Notes: a model not told the origin generated them from the sequence alone. Positions 1-8,702 are shown, counted from the stretch's first letter. The stretch is 64,000 bases of DNA from Desertimonas sp963733085 (GCA_963733085.1 CAVTBY010000005.1:124001-188000); one strand, 5' to 3'. Numbers and translations: made by a program.

Positions 1-945
1 ACGGCGACGTTGGCGTTGGCGTCGTGTGACGCGGTGACGCCGGTGGCGCCGTCGGTGGTCGAGGCGGTGTGTGTCAACGGTGTGGTGACGGTGCCGACGT
101 TGACGTTGCCGTCGACCGACGGGGATCACCTACACCGTTGCACTGATGATCCGCCTTATGAGCAGGGTCAGTCGGTGACGGTGACGGCGACGTTGGATCC
201 GGCGGGTGTTGGTTGGCCTGACGATCTGGGTGATTGGGTGCGGGTGTCGGCGACGGTGGCGACGTTGGTGGTCGAGTTCGATGCGGTGGCGTGTTCGCCG
301 GTGGCGCCGGCGGCGCCGACGGTGGCGTCAGGCGACGTGTACGGCGGGTGTGGTGACGGTGCCGGCGTCGTGTGTCGGTGGGGCCGACGACGGGGATCGT
401 CTATGTCGTCGAGCCGGCGAGTTTCGGTGATGGCAGCGCTGATGTCGAGGTGACGGTGACGGCGACGGTGACTGATGGGTTCGGGTGGGGGACGATCGTT
501 GCGCCGTGGGTGCGGGTTGATGCGGATACGGCGGAGTGGACGGCGACGTTGGCGTTGGCGTCGTGTGACGACGGTGACGCCGGTGGCGCCGTCGGTGTCG
601 AGGCGGTGTGTGTCAACGGTGTGGTGACGGTGCCGACGTTGACGTTGCCGTCGACGACGGGGATCACCTACACCGTTGATGATGATCCGCCTTATGAGCA
701 GGGTGGGTCGGTGACGGTGACGGCGACGTTGGATCCTGCTGGGGTTGGTTGGCCTGACGATCTGGGTGATTGGGTGCGGGTGTCGGCGACGGTGGCGACG
801 TTGTTGGTCGAGTTTGATGCGGTGGCGTGTTCGCCGGTGGCGCCGGCGGCGCCGACGGTGGGTCAGGCGACGTGTACGGCGGGTGTGGTGTCGGTGCCGG
901 CGTCGTTGTCGGTGGGGCCGACGACGGGGATCACCTATGTCGTCG
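1..945 (+). repeat. Tandem direct repeat, about 539-bp period
   Basis: Bases 1-405 recur almost identically at 540-945: both start with the same TTGGCGTTGGCGTCGTGTGA stretch and include the same CCGCCTTATGAGCAGGGT segment. Small indels distinguish the copies, including one extra C near 115 and an extra base near 327. The repeat lies inside the secreted repeat protein and probably continues left of the window. Confidence 0.8.
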
Positions 946-1470
946 AGCCGGCGGAACCGTATGACCCGGCTGAGGAGACTGACGTCGTCGTTACGGCGAC
1001 CGTTCTCGACGGTTACGGGTGGGAAGGATCGGACGACGCCGTCCGGCTTCGCAACGGTCGGTCGGGGTCCGCAGGGAGCGCCGCCGCCGGTGGAGTTGCC
1101 CGAGGGCTGGACATGGGTGAGCCCGTCGACGGCCACGTTCGACGTCACATTGGCGGCCGCACCAACGTGCCCGCTCATTGAGCTTCCGGAGCCGGCAGTC
1201 GTGGATGTCGAGTGCGTCGCCGGCGAGACAACCGCACCCTCAGTCGAGCCGATCGAGACCGAAGGTGTTGCCTACGAGATCGATCCCGCCGGGCCGTGGG
1301 AGCAGGGTGATGTCGGTGACGATCACGGCGACGATCACCGATCCCGAGGCAGGTTGGGCCGAGCCAATAGGTGGCGGCTGGACGATGGTCGACTCGACCA
1401 CCGCAACCTATCTAGTGACGTTCGCCGAGATCGAGTGCGTCGTCCCCACCGAGCCCACCACGACGACAGC

Positions 1471-1590
1471 CGCGCCGACGACGACGGCTGCCCCGACGAC
1501 GACGGCTGCGCCGACGACGACGGCAGCGCCGACGACGACCGCAGCGCCGACGACGACCGCAGCGCCAACGACAACCGCAGCGCCGACCAC
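1471..1590 (+). repeat. 15-bp microsatellite-like coding repeat (PTTTA linker)
   Basis: About eight imperfect 15-bp units of the type GCGCCGACGACGACG encode Ala-Pro-Thr-Thr-Thr-Ala. This is a typical low-complexity, probably glycosylatable linker of actinobacterial surface proteins. Confidence 0.8.
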
Positions 1591-2363
1591 CACGGTGCCT
1601 GCTGCCCCGGCCAATGTCGTGCTGACGGGCAATGCGGTGTGCGCTCCGGACGCTGCTCAGACGACCGTGACGTGGACGGTGCGCAACGTCGGTGGAACCC
1701 CGTTGACGATCACTGGTGACAGTCGGAGTGTGGCGTTCACTCCATCGCAGGTGCTGCCGGGCGCGGATGCGACGGGATCGGAGGTGATCGCTGGCGCGGC
1801 CACTGATGAGATGATCAGCGAGTCGGTCACGTTCGATGCTGGCGGAGGCCGGACGGTCGAGGCGACGGCATCGGTGACGGTGCCGGCGTGTGCGGGGCCG
1901 GTGGCGCCTCCGGACATCGTCTTCACGTTCACGAACGAACCGAGCGTGCCTGTCGCTGAGGTCGGCGAGACCGTCGAGTACACCTACTGCGGGGAGAACC
2001 AGAGCGACGTTGCGTTGGAGGTGCTGCGCGTCGTCGACGACCGCTATGGCGTGCTCGAGCTGCCTGACTGTCGAGACGATCGTGCAGCCGGGTCAGACGT
2101 TCTGCAACACCGACCTCGACCTCACCGTGAGTTATGAGGTGCAGCGCAACGACGAAGGCACGACGATCGTCAACAACGCCGTCGTGACGGTGCGGCCGGT
2201 CGGCCAACCGCAAGCCTTCCAGGCCACCGATCCTGCCGAAGTCGAGGTACCTGGTGAGTTGGTTCCGTCGACCCGGTGACCGCAACCGCCCTCATCCGCT
2301 CTCTTGTGATTCAGTGACAACGATCGAGATGTGTTCGGGCGGACTGCTGCCAGCAGCTCCACT

Positions 2364-2675
2364 TCACTCGGCATCGCTGTCCGCGGCAATCAGTTCGTAG
2401 GTTCCTGGCGAGAGGTCGACAGCCACGAAGAACGTCGAGGTCGAACCGAAGTCGTGAAACAGGCCGATGATGTCGCCGGGCAGCCCGAGGGCCGACCCCT
2501 CGGGCGGCCTCTCGTCGTTCCCGAACGCGGCGTCGACGGCAGCGAAGAACTCGTCCGCGGAGACGTCCGGGTCCAACCGGATCAGGGTGGGCTCGAGTTC
2601 ATCGGCCCCGACGAACCGTACCGGGCCACCTGTTAGGGCAGCGATACTCCCTCGAGAACATGGATGGTCATGCAC
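2364..2675 (-). pseudogene. C-terminal fragment of a hypothetical secreted protein
   Basis: The minus frame reads cleanly to a TGA at 2364 and ends in FVAVDLSPGTYELIAADSDAE. The ending resembles actinobacterial lipoproteins or periplasmic proteins that finish in a cupredoxin-like or beta-sandwich 'L-x-PGTY-x-L' strand. No credible signal peptide or start is seen: the first residues (MHDHPCSRGS) are unconvincing, and palindrome A1 follows directly upstream. I read it as a truncated remnant, or as a gene whose 5' part is hidden by a frame error. The function is unknown. Confidence 0.35.
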
Positions 2676-2695
2676 CGCGTCGCACGCTCTGCCAC

Positions 2696-2745
2696 AACCG
2701 ATGGGTGTTTACATGACGATTCGGTCCCCTGGGCACCCATCGGTT
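2696..2745. repeat. Palindromic element family A, copy 1
   Basis: The 12-bp arms AACCGATGGGTG (2696-2707) and CACCCATCGGTT (2734-2745) enclose a core with GACGATTCGGTCCCC. The same arms and core recur at four other intergenic sites in the window. A TTG codon at 2744 lies in the right arm. Confidence 0.85.
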
Positions 2746-2758
2746 GCCGGCGCGGTCG

Positions 2759-3772
2759 GTGCCCAACGGGCATCAGAACGGCGCAGGCCGGGTACGAGTT
2801 GGCGTGCCGATCGTTGGCTTCCACGCGTCTCATGAGCAGTTTGCGCCGTCGCGGCTGCGTGATGCCGTCGTGGCTGCCGAGGCAGCAGGCTTTCGAGCGG
2901 CGATGTGCTCGGATCATCTCGCCCCGTGGAGCGAGCGTCAGGGTCATTCCGGGCACGCCTGGTCGTGGCTCGGCGCGGCGATGCAGGCGTCGACGGTGCC
3001 GTTCGGTGTCGTCACGGCTCCGGGCCAGCGCTACCACCCGGTGATCGTCGCCCAGGCGATCGCCACACTCGGCGACCTCTTTCCCGGCCGTTTCTGGGTC
3101 GCCCTTGGCTCGGGCGAGGCGCTCAACGAGCACGTGACCGGCGACCGGTGGCCGGCGAAACCGCAGCGCGATGACCGCCTCCTCGAGTGTGTCGACGTGA
3201 TGCGCGCGCTGTTGCGAGGCGAAGAGGTGTCCCACGACGGGCTCGTGCGCGTCGATCGGGCGAGGCTCTGGAGCCTGCCGGCACAGGCGCCGCCGTTGTT
3301 TGGTGCGGCGGTCAGCGAGGAGACCGCTCGACGAGTTGGCGGCTGGGCCGACGGGCTGATCACGGTGAATCAGCCAACCTCGGTACTCCGAAGGGTGATC
3401 GACGGCTTTCGTGAGGGTGGTGGAGCGGTCAAGCCTGTGGCCGTGCAAGTGCACCTGTCGTGGGCAGAGGATGACGCCACTGCCCTTGCCGTCGCCCACG
3501 ATCAGTGGCGCAACTGTGTGTTCGGTCCGGAACTCGCTTGGAATCTCGAGTTGCCCGAGCAGTTCGACGAGGCGGGGCGCTGGGTTCGCCCTGACGACGT
3601 TGCCGCCAGCGTGCTCGTGTCCGCCGATGTCAAACATCACGTCGAGTGGTTGCAGGAGATTGCCGATCTCGGCGTCGACCAGCTGTATCTCCACCAGGTC
3701 GCCTGCGGTGTGGAGCAGGAGCGCTTCATCGACGTCTTCGCTGATCGGGTGTTGCCGGAGGTCTGCTCATGA
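2759..3772 (+). CDS. LLM-class flavin-dependent oxidoreductase (TIGR03885-like)
   Basis: This is a luciferase-like TIM-barrel oxidoreductase of about 337 residues using FMN or F420. Features are the first strand VRVGVPIVGFHASHEQ, the SDHLAPW segment, the LGDLFPGRFWVALGSGE segment typical of LLM proteins, and a C-terminal GVDQLYLHQV strand. It looks like the subgroup annotated as probable non-F420 flavin oxidoreductases, which often sit beside a GH13 amylase, as here. The stop overlaps the GH13 start (ATGA at 3769), so the two are translationally coupled. The start is uncertain: GTG 2759 is chosen because TTG 2744 falls inside palindrome A1. The substrate is unknown. Confidence 0.75.
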   Translation: MPNGHQNGAGRVRVGVPIVGFHASHEQFAPSRLRDAVVAAEAAGFRAAMCSDHLAPWSERQGHSGHAWSWLGAAMQASTVPFGVVTAPGQRYHPVIVAQAIATLGDLFPGRFWVALGSGEALNEHVTGDRWPAKPQRDDRLLECVDVMRALLRGEEVSHDGLVRVDRARLWSLPAQAPPLFGAAVSEETARRVGGWADGLITVNQPTSVLRRVIDGFREGGGAVKPVAVQVHLSWAEDDATALAVAHDQWRNCVFGPELAWNLELPEQFDEAGRWVRPDDVAASVLVSADVKHHVEWLQEIADLGVDQLYLHQVACGVEQERFIDVFADRVLPEVCS

Positions 3773-5442
3773 GTAGCGCCAGGACGAGCGACCTGTGGTG
3801 GAAGACAGCGGTGATCTATTGCCTCGACGTCGAGACGTTCTTCGACTGGGACGGCGACGGCGTCGGCGACCTGATGGGTCTCACCGAACGGATCGACTAC
3901 CTCGCTGGGCTCGGCATCAGTTGTGTCTGGCTGATGCCGTTCCAACCCTCGCCGAACCGTGATGACGGCTACGACATCACCGACTATTACGGCGTCGACA
4001 GTCGGCTGGGATCGCTCGGCGACGTCGTTGCGCTCGTACGCACCGCCAAGGACCGCGGGCTACGGGTGATCATCGACCTTGTCGTCAACCACACGTCGGA
4101 TCGTCATCCGTGGTTCCGCGCCGCACGCGCCAGCCGAACCTCGCCGTTCCGCGACTTCTACGTGTGGGCCGACACGCCTCCGGATCAGCCGAAGGCGGAG
4201 GTCGTCTTTCCCGATGCCGAGGACAGCATCTGGAGCTACGACGAGCGGGCCGGCCAGTACTACCTCCATCACTTCTATTCGCACCAGCCCGACCTCAACA
4301 TCGGCAACCCGAAGGTGCGCGAGGAGATCGCCAAGATCATGGGCTTCTGGCTCGAGCTCGGTGTCGATGGGTTCCGTATGGACGCCGTCCCGTTCCTGCT
4401 CGAAACCGGCGGGATCACCGGCGATATCGCGCTCGACCCACACGACTGCCTGCGCGATCTGCGGTCGTTCGTCGCCCGGCGTCGCGGCGACGCAGTGCTG
4501 CTCGGCGAGGTCAATCTGCCGGCCGACGAGCTTGCCCGGTACTTCGGTGGCGCCGACGGCGACGAGGTCCAGCTGCTGTTCAACTTCCCATTGATGCAGG
4601 CCACGTATCTCGCCTTCGCCCGTCAGGACGCCAGTCCCCTCGCTGCCGCGCTGACGAACACGGTACGCGAGACCGACGATCAGCAGTACGCCAACTTCCT
4701 GCGCAACCATGACGAGTTGACGCTCGACAAGCTGACCGACAAAGAGCGCGACGAAGTGTTCGCCGCCTTCGGACCGGACGAGGAGATGCAGCTGTTCGGT
4801 CGTGGCCTCCGTCGCCGCCTGCCGTCGATGTTCAATGGTGACCCCCAGCGGATCCGGATGGCCTACAGCCTGATGTTCTCACTCCCGGGAACTCCGGTGC
4901 TGTTCTACGGAGAAGAAATCGGCATGGCAGAGAACCTGGCCATCGACGGCCGCGCCAGCGTCCGCTCGCCAATGCAGTGGAGCGACGACCGCAACGGCGG
5001 ATTCTCAGCTGCACGGCCTTCCCGACTGCGCCGCCCAGTCGTCGAGGGACAGTTCGGACCGCTCGCCGTGAACGTCGCCGCCCAGCGTAGGGACAACGAC
5101 TCGCTGCTCAACTGGATGGAGCGGATGATCCGTCGGCGACGCGAGACCCCCGAGCTCGCCTGGGGCGACTGGCGAGTGCTGTCGACCAATGTCGCCGCCG
5201 TCTTCGCCCACCGCTGCGATTGGGATGGCGGCACCGTGGTTGCCGTGCACAACCTCGCCGCCGACCCATGTGCGCTGCGAATCGATCTCGACGCAGTCGA
5301 CGACGGAGCGCGTCTCGACGACCTCCTCGACGGACGGCCGGCGTTCGCAACACTCGACGAAAAGTCCGTTGAGCTGACCCTCGAAGGCTACGGCCATCGC
5401 TGGTTCCGGCTGATCCCACCGGATCGCATCGCAACGCCATAG
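3769..5442 (+). CDS. GH13 alpha-amylase family protein (trehalose synthase-like)
   Basis: This 557-residue glycoside hydrolase family 13 enzyme has a complete catalytic barrel. Region I is DLVVNHTSD (about 103-111). The nucleophile is Asp205 in GFRMDAV, the acid/base Glu247 in LLGEVN, and the transition-state Asp315 in LRNHDE. A short beta-sandwich C domain follows (VVAVHNLAADP onward). The overall pattern (WWKTAVIYCLDVETF, DGDGVGDL) resembles trehalose synthase/GH13_16-type enzymes, but without a maltokinase domain. It starts within the stop of the LLM gene. The likely role is maltose/trehalose or glycogen-derived oligosaccharide metabolism; the exact specificity cannot be read from the sequence. 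Confidence 0.88.
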   Translation: MSSARTSDLWWKTAVIYCLDVETFFDWDGDGVGDLMGLTERIDYLAGLGISCVWLMPFQPSPNRDDGYDITDYYGVDSRLGSLGDVVALVRTAKDRGLRVIIDLVVNHTSDRHPWFRAARASRTSPFRDFYVWADTPPDQPKAEVVFPDAEDSIWSYDERAGQYYLHHFYSHQPDLNIGNPKVREEIAKIMGFWLELGVDGFRMDAVPFLLETGGITGDIALDPHDCLRDLRSFVARRRGDAVLLGEVNLPADELARYFGGADGDEVQLLFNFPLMQATYLAFARQDASPLAAALTNTVRETDDQQYANFLRNHDELTLDKLTDKERDEVFAAFGPDEEMQLFGRGLRRRLPSMFNGDPQRIRMAYSLMFSLPGTPVLFYGEEIGMAENLAIDGRASVRSPMQWSDDRNGGFSAARPSRLRRPVVEGQFGPLAVNVAAQRRDNDSLLNWMERMIRRRRETPELAWGDWRVLSTNVAAVFAHRCDWDGGTVVAVHNLAADPCALRIDLDAVDDGARLDDLLDGRPAFATLDEKSVELTLEGYGHRWFRLIPPDRIATP

Positions 5443-5498
5443 TCGTCGTCGCCGGTTCCGCTCTCGACGAGCTCAGACAGCATCACGCGGTCGCTCAC

Positions 5499-5548
5499 AA
5501 CCGATGGGTGCCTGGGGGACCGAATCGTCCCCTACACACCCATCGGTT
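5499..5548. repeat. Palindromic element family A, copy 2
   Basis: Arms AACCGATGGGTG (5499-5510) and CACCCATCGGTT (5537-5548) flank the core GGGGACCGAATCGTCCCC, which is the reverse complement of the core orientation in copies 1, 4 and 5. It lies between convergent genes ending at 5442 (+) and 5603 (-), where it could also act as a bidirectional terminator. Confidence 0.88.
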
Positions 5549-5602
5549 AACCGCGGCGGCTAGGCCACTCGGGCGGCGAACAGTGCACGGGACCGAACAG
5601 CG

Positions 5603-5920
5603 CTACGAGATGCGAGACAGCGCCCTCGAATGCTGGTCGCCGGTGAGGTCCAGCACGGAGTCATCGCCGCCGAACTCGTTCGGGGCGTAGCTATCGGCTG
5701 CCCAGTCGTTCTGCCAGCGGTCGCCGTCGATCAGATAGCGAAACCGATATGCGCGACCCGACGCGACGACAAGCTCGGCGACGTAGCCGTGACCGTCGTA
5801 GTACATCGGATTGGCTGTTCTGGACCAGTCGTTGAACTCGCCGACGACGCAGACCTCGTGCCCACCGACGCCGTACTGCCAAACGAAACGTGGCGCGGAC
5901 CTTGCCTCGTCCATCGGCAT
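5603..5920 (-). CDS. CBM48/isoamylase N-terminal domain-like glycogen-binding protein
   Basis: This is a small protein of about 105 residues that is essentially one early-set beta-sandwich of the CBM48/AMPK-beta type. The sequence GEFNDWSRTANPM is the hallmark WNDW-like turn, VASGRAYRFRYLIDGDRW matches the 'Y-x-YRF-x-DG-x-W' strand, and the tail ADSYAPNEFGGDDSVLDL matches the usual D-x-A-x-x-x-x-x-N-x-F-G ending. No catalytic domain is present. It probably binds alpha-glucan and fits with the convergent GH13 gene. Its start ATG at 5920 has no obvious ribosome-binding site. Confidence 0.8.
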   Translation of the reverse strand: MPMDEARSAPRFVWQYGVGGHEVCVVGEFNDWSRTANPMYYDGHGYVAELVVASGRAYRFRYLIDGDRWQNDWAADSYAPNEFGGDDSVLDLTGDQHSRALSRIS

Positions 5921-6130
5921 GGGTTTCGATCATCCTTCGACCCTCCGCGACCACGTGTCAATTCGGACAGCCGACCCAGCCGGTCCGCCCAGCGAACCCA
6001 AGCGGGTCGACGCCCACTCTCCGCGGGCTCGCTGCTGAACCTGTCATCCCGTGTACCCCGCACCGTTCACCGCCAAACAGACCGATCGGCGCGCTCGTCT
6101 GACGTGAGCGCGTTCCGCCTCTGGGACGCC

Positions 6131-6390
6131 CTAGATGAATTGGTCGATGAAGCTGTGAGCGCCCTCGTGTCGACGCGGAAGCCGGCGCCGCCGCCGGCGC
6201 AGTTCTGATTGAACACGCAAGACGTCACGGCGACGATGGGTGTGGGTGCCGGGGCTGAGCACCGGCCCACCGGAGTCGCCTAAGCAGGGACCTCCACCGG
6301 TGCCGCGGGCACCTGTGTCCGGCGAGTGGATATCCCGTGTCGGTGGTGACGTGCTCGTTGAACCAGCATGAGCTGTCCCTCCCCTCGACG
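6131..6390 (-). pseudogene. Remnant of a secreted chymotrypsin-family serine protease
   Basis: Reading leftward, one frame gives GTGGGPCLGDSGGPVLSPG, the active-site Ser motif (GDSGGP) of S1 proteases, at about 6300-6250. A one-base shift leads to IVAVTSCVFNQNCAGGG and GFRVDTRA, and a second shift gives HSFIDQFI and a TAG at 6131-6133, exactly how such proteases end. Upstream, SSCWFNEHV is in yet another frame. The His and Asp catalytic parts and signal peptide are absent because the neighbouring gene's stop at 6395 abuts it. It is a truncated and frame-broken gene; sequence error may explain the shifts but not the missing 5' half. Confidence 0.6.
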
Positions 6391-6394
6391 TGGG

Positions 6395-7162
6395 CTAGGC
6401 GGTGACCGGGACGAGCACTGCGGCGGCGTCGAATCCGGCCGAGTTCTCGATGACGTAGGTGAACAGGCAGACCCCGGTACCGGTGGGAGTGCCGGAGAGC
6501 AGTCCGGTCAGCGGCTCGAACGACAGCCCGCTGCATGCACCGACGGCATCGAAGTCAGTTTGGGTGATCGTTGCCGCAGGGCTGCCGACCAGGTCGTTCG
6601 CCAGCACGCTCACGCTGACTGCCTGGCCCACGGACACCTCGGAGCTGATGTCGGATATCGCGCCCGGAGCGACCGCCGGCGACGTCGAGCTGCTCGATGT
6701 CGTGCTGGTCGAGCTTGTCGTCGAGGTCGTCGAGCTCGTGGTCGAGCTGGTCGAAGTCGGCGCTGCCGTCGTCGTGGATGATGTCGAGGTCGTGGTCGAT
6801 GTGGTGTCGCACGGTCCCGTTGAGTCGCCGTGGTTCTCGACGTGGGCATCCACAGCCGGAGATCCGATCTCGATGGTGTGGTCGTTTTCCGGGTTGCCTG
6901 GTGGCACGTGACAGATCACGACCTGGTCGACCGGGCCGTTTGCGGCGCCGTTCCCGTTGCCAGGGTCCTCGCCATTGCCATTGCCATTGCCATTGCCATT
7001 GCCATTGCCATTGCCGTTGTTGCCGTTCCCGTTGTCGCCGTTCCCGCGGCCGTTGCCTCCGCTATCGGCCACGGTCTGGCCGGCGAACGCCGTCAATCCA
7101 ACCGTGAACAGCCCCGCCGCGACGATCGCTCCGAGACGTGCGAGCGGTTTTCCTTTGCGCAT
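6395..7162 (-). CDS. Secreted Gly-Asn-repeat / Thr-Ser-linker protein with Ig-like tail
   Basis: The start ATG at 7162 (MRKGKPLARL) is preferred because it opens a signal peptide (hydrophobic IVAAGLFTVGLTAFAG, cleavage after VADS). In order follow a Gly-Asn repeat, a domain reading VICHVPPGNPENDHTIEIG (a motif seen in several bacterial secreted proteins, two Cys), a long Thr/Ser linker, and an Ig-like domain (VSVGQAVSVSVLANDLVG, LSGTPTGTGVCLFTYVIENS). A cell-surface or extracellular role is likely; no enzymatic motif is seen. An in-frame ATG further upstream (METYSQREV) would push the signal peptide inside. It is followed directly by the protease remnant. Confidence 0.7.
   Translation of the reverse strand: MRKGKPLARLGAIVAAGLFTVGLTAFAGQTVADSGGNGRGNGDNGNGNNGNGNGNGNGNGNGNGEDPGNGNGAANGPVDQVVICHVPPGNPENDHTIEIGSPAVDAHVENHGDSTGPCDTTSTTTSTSSTTTAAPTSTSSTTSSTTSTTSSTSTTSSSSTSPAVAPGAISDISSEVSVGQAVSVSVLANDLVGSPAATITQTDFDAVGACSGLSFEPLTGLLSGTPTGTGVCLFTYVIENSAGFDAAAVLVPVTA
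6971..7012 (-). repeat. Hexanucleotide repeat (GCCATT x7) coding Gly-Asn
   Basis: Seven perfect 6-bp units on the plus strand encode the Gly-Asn run of the secreted protein on the minus strand, followed by degenerate units. Copy number is likely to vary by slippage. Confidence 0.9.
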
Positions 7163-7342
7163 CTGCTGTACCTCGCGTTGTGAATATGTCTCCATCCGTG
7201 GCCCTTCCAAGGACGAGCGCACGATCCGTACTTCACCTACATCGCCGCGAGTGAGCAACGGGATACGGCGCACGGCGGAAAGGCCGCACGTATTTGACAC
7301 CGAGGCCATATCTCAATGCGTGCATGCGACGATGTAGCCGTT

Positions 7343-7993
7343 GTGAACCACGACGACCTCATCGCTCGCCTTCGTGCTCTGTCCAGCCAGGCGGTGGATG
7401 AACGGGTAGCTCACACCCACCTTGATTGCGCCACGGCGGCGGCCGCAGTTGTCTCCGGCCGCCGCCGCTGGCTGCTGCTGGCGGCGTGTGCCGCAATGTT
7501 GATCGTGCCTGCCGCTGGCATCGTTGCGGCACGGACGAGCGGCAGCGATGGCGACCCGACTGGCGTCGTCGACCAACCGGTGGTCGAAAGTGATCCGCCT
7601 GCACCGGAAACCACCACGACGGTTGTGACGACAACGACGACCCCGGTGGTGACGACAACGACAACTCCGGTGGTGACGACGCAGGCGACACAAACCAGCA
7701 GTGCAGCTGTACCTCCGGTCGTAAACGTCGCGCCGGCTGGTCAGCCTGACGGCGGCGGTCAGGCCGGGCCACCCGAGAGTGTCCCGGCCGGGCCGCCTGA
7801 GGGCGATCCGGGTCCGCCCGACGGTGCTCCGGCCGGGCCTCCCGACGGCAATCCAGGTCAGTCCGAGAACGCCCCGGGCCGCCCTGACGGTGTCCCGGCC
7901 GGGCCGCCTGAGGGTGTTCCGGGTCCCCCAGACGGCGTCCCGGCTGGGCCGCCTGATGGCGTCCCCGGCAAGGGTGGTGGCCGGACGGGGTGA
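7343..7993 (+). CDS. Membrane protein, putative anti-sigma partner with Pro-Gly-Asp repeats
   Basis: Begins GTG at 7343 (VNHDDLIARLRALSS), giving a cytoplasmic helical segment, one membrane helix (WLLLAACAAMLIVPAAGIVA, about 45-64), a Thr-Thr-Thr-Pro-Val-Val linker and a long extracytoplasmic tail of PAGPPDG/GPPEGVPG-type repeats. Its stop overlaps the sigma-factor start (GTGA at 7990). The topology and coupling suggest a sigma-factor regulator, but no zinc-binding HxxxCxxC anti-sigma motif is present, and the gene order (regulator before sigma) is reversed from usual. The start site is not firm. Confidence 0.6.
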   Translation: MNHDDLIARLRALSSQAVDERVAHTHLDCATAAAAVVSGRRRWLLLAACAAMLIVPAAGIVAARTSGSDGDPTGVVDQPVVESDPPAPETTTTVVTTTTTPVVTTTTTPVVTTQATQTSSAAVPPVVNVAPAGQPDGGGQAGPPESVPAGPPEGDPGPPDGAPAGPPDGNPGQSENAPGRPDGVPAGPPEGVPGPPDGVPAGPPDGVPGKGGGRTG

Positions 7994-8544
7994 CGACGCT
8001 GGCTCCGTTCGAGACCGTCACCGCAGCAGGGGTGCGGTCGGCCATCGGCGATGTCGAGGCGGGCGCGTGGTCGCCGACGTTGGAGGGCAGCTACCACGAC
8101 CTTGCCGGACCCGTGCTCGGCTACTTCCGGTCGCACCGAGTCGATCAAGCGGAGGACCTGCTCGGCGAGGTCTTCGTTAGCGTCGCCCGCAACCTTCACC
8201 GCTTCCGCGGCAACCGTGACGACTTTCGCCGCTGGGTGTTCGCCATCGCTCATCGCCGCCGCGTCGACCACGTCCGCAGCTGGCGTCGACACCGACACGT
8301 GACGGTCGCCGATCTGCCGCATCGCCCGTCGACCGACCGGCCCACGGGCCTCGACGTCGACCTCGTTGCGGCACTCGCAGAACTGACCCCACTGCAACGT
8401 GAAGTCGTCGTGTTGCGCTTCGTCGCCGACTTGCCGATACGCGATGTCGCCCGCATCGTCGGTCGGTCCACGGGGGCGGTGAAGGCGGTGCAAGTCCGTG
8501 CGCTCGCCCAACTTGCCAAACGCCTCGGCAGTGCCGGCGCGTAG
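7990..8544 (+). CDS. ECF RNA polymerase sigma factor
   Basis: This 184-residue ECF sigma factor has region 2 (LEGSYHDLAGPVLGYFRSH, then QAEDLLGEVFVSVARNLHRF and RRWVFAIAHRRRVDHVRSWR) and region 4 (LTPLQREVVVLRFVADLPIR, DVARIVGRSTGAVKAVQVRA). It lacks an extra C-terminal domain. Translation is coupled to the upstream membrane protein by the GTGA overlap. Targets are unknown; the adjacent secreted-protein genes are candidates. Confidence 0.88.
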   Translation: MTTLAPFETVTAAGVRSAIGDVEAGAWSPTLEGSYHDLAGPVLGYFRSHRVDQAEDLLGEVFVSVARNLHRFRGNRDDFRRWVFAIAHRRRVDHVRSWRRHRHVTVADLPHRPSTDRPTGLDVDLVAALAELTPLQREVVVLRFVADLPIRDVARIVGRSTGAVKAVQVRALAQLAKRLGSAGA

Positions 8545-8622
8545 GTCCGCCGGCACGAGTTCAGAGTTGGCCTCGATCGAGCCACTGCGACGAGCGGCGC
8601 CAGCCGACAACGTCGAAGAGTC

Positions 8623-8672
8623 AACCGATGGGTGTCAGGGGGACCGAATCGTCCCCAGAACACCCATCGGTC
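8623..8672. repeat. Palindromic element family A, copy 3
   Basis: Left arm AACCGATGGGTG (8623-8634), right arm CACCCATCGGTC (8661-8672), core GGGGGACCGAATCGTCCCC. Same orientation as copy 2. It lies between the sigma factor end and the dcd promoter. Confidence 0.88.
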
Positions 8673-8690
8673 GGCGTCTCACCACCGCAC

Positions 8691-8696
8691 TAATCT
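8691..8696 (+). promoter_or_regulatory. -10 hexamer TAATCT, leaderless dcd promoter
   Basis: TAATCT ends six bases before the GTG at 8703, so the transcript probably begins at the start codon. No Shine-Dalgarno sequence fits in the interval. Confidence 0.55.
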
Positions 8697-8702
8697 GCGC
8701 CC

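Larger units (their letters stand above)
1..2279 (+). pseudogene. C-terminal part of a large secreted repeat protein, frame-disrupted
   Basis: The gene enters from the left edge and ends at the stop at 2279. Translation is coherent only if the reading frame changes near 112, 147, 327, 1020, 1308 and 2070. The stitched protein has repeats of roughly 88 residues, each with a Cys near the start (VCVNGVVTVP, ATCTAGVVSVP, VECVAGETTAP), a TTGITY-like core, a VTVTAT strand, a GW pair and often a closing Cys. A Pro-Thr-Thr-Thr-Ala-Ala linker follows (about 1455-1600), then one or two Ig-like/DUF11-like segments. No sortase motif or C-terminal membrane anchor is visible. It is likely an extracellular or surface protein of unknown ligand. 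The breaks may be assembly error in a GC-rich repeat or real decay; the first pair (about 112 and 147) nearly compensate each other. Confidence 0.6.

Noticed and set aside
2744..2746. TTG start for the first LLM gene
   Set aside because: It lies in the right arm of palindrome A1 and has no ribosome-binding site; GTG 2759 is more plausible, though neither is certain.
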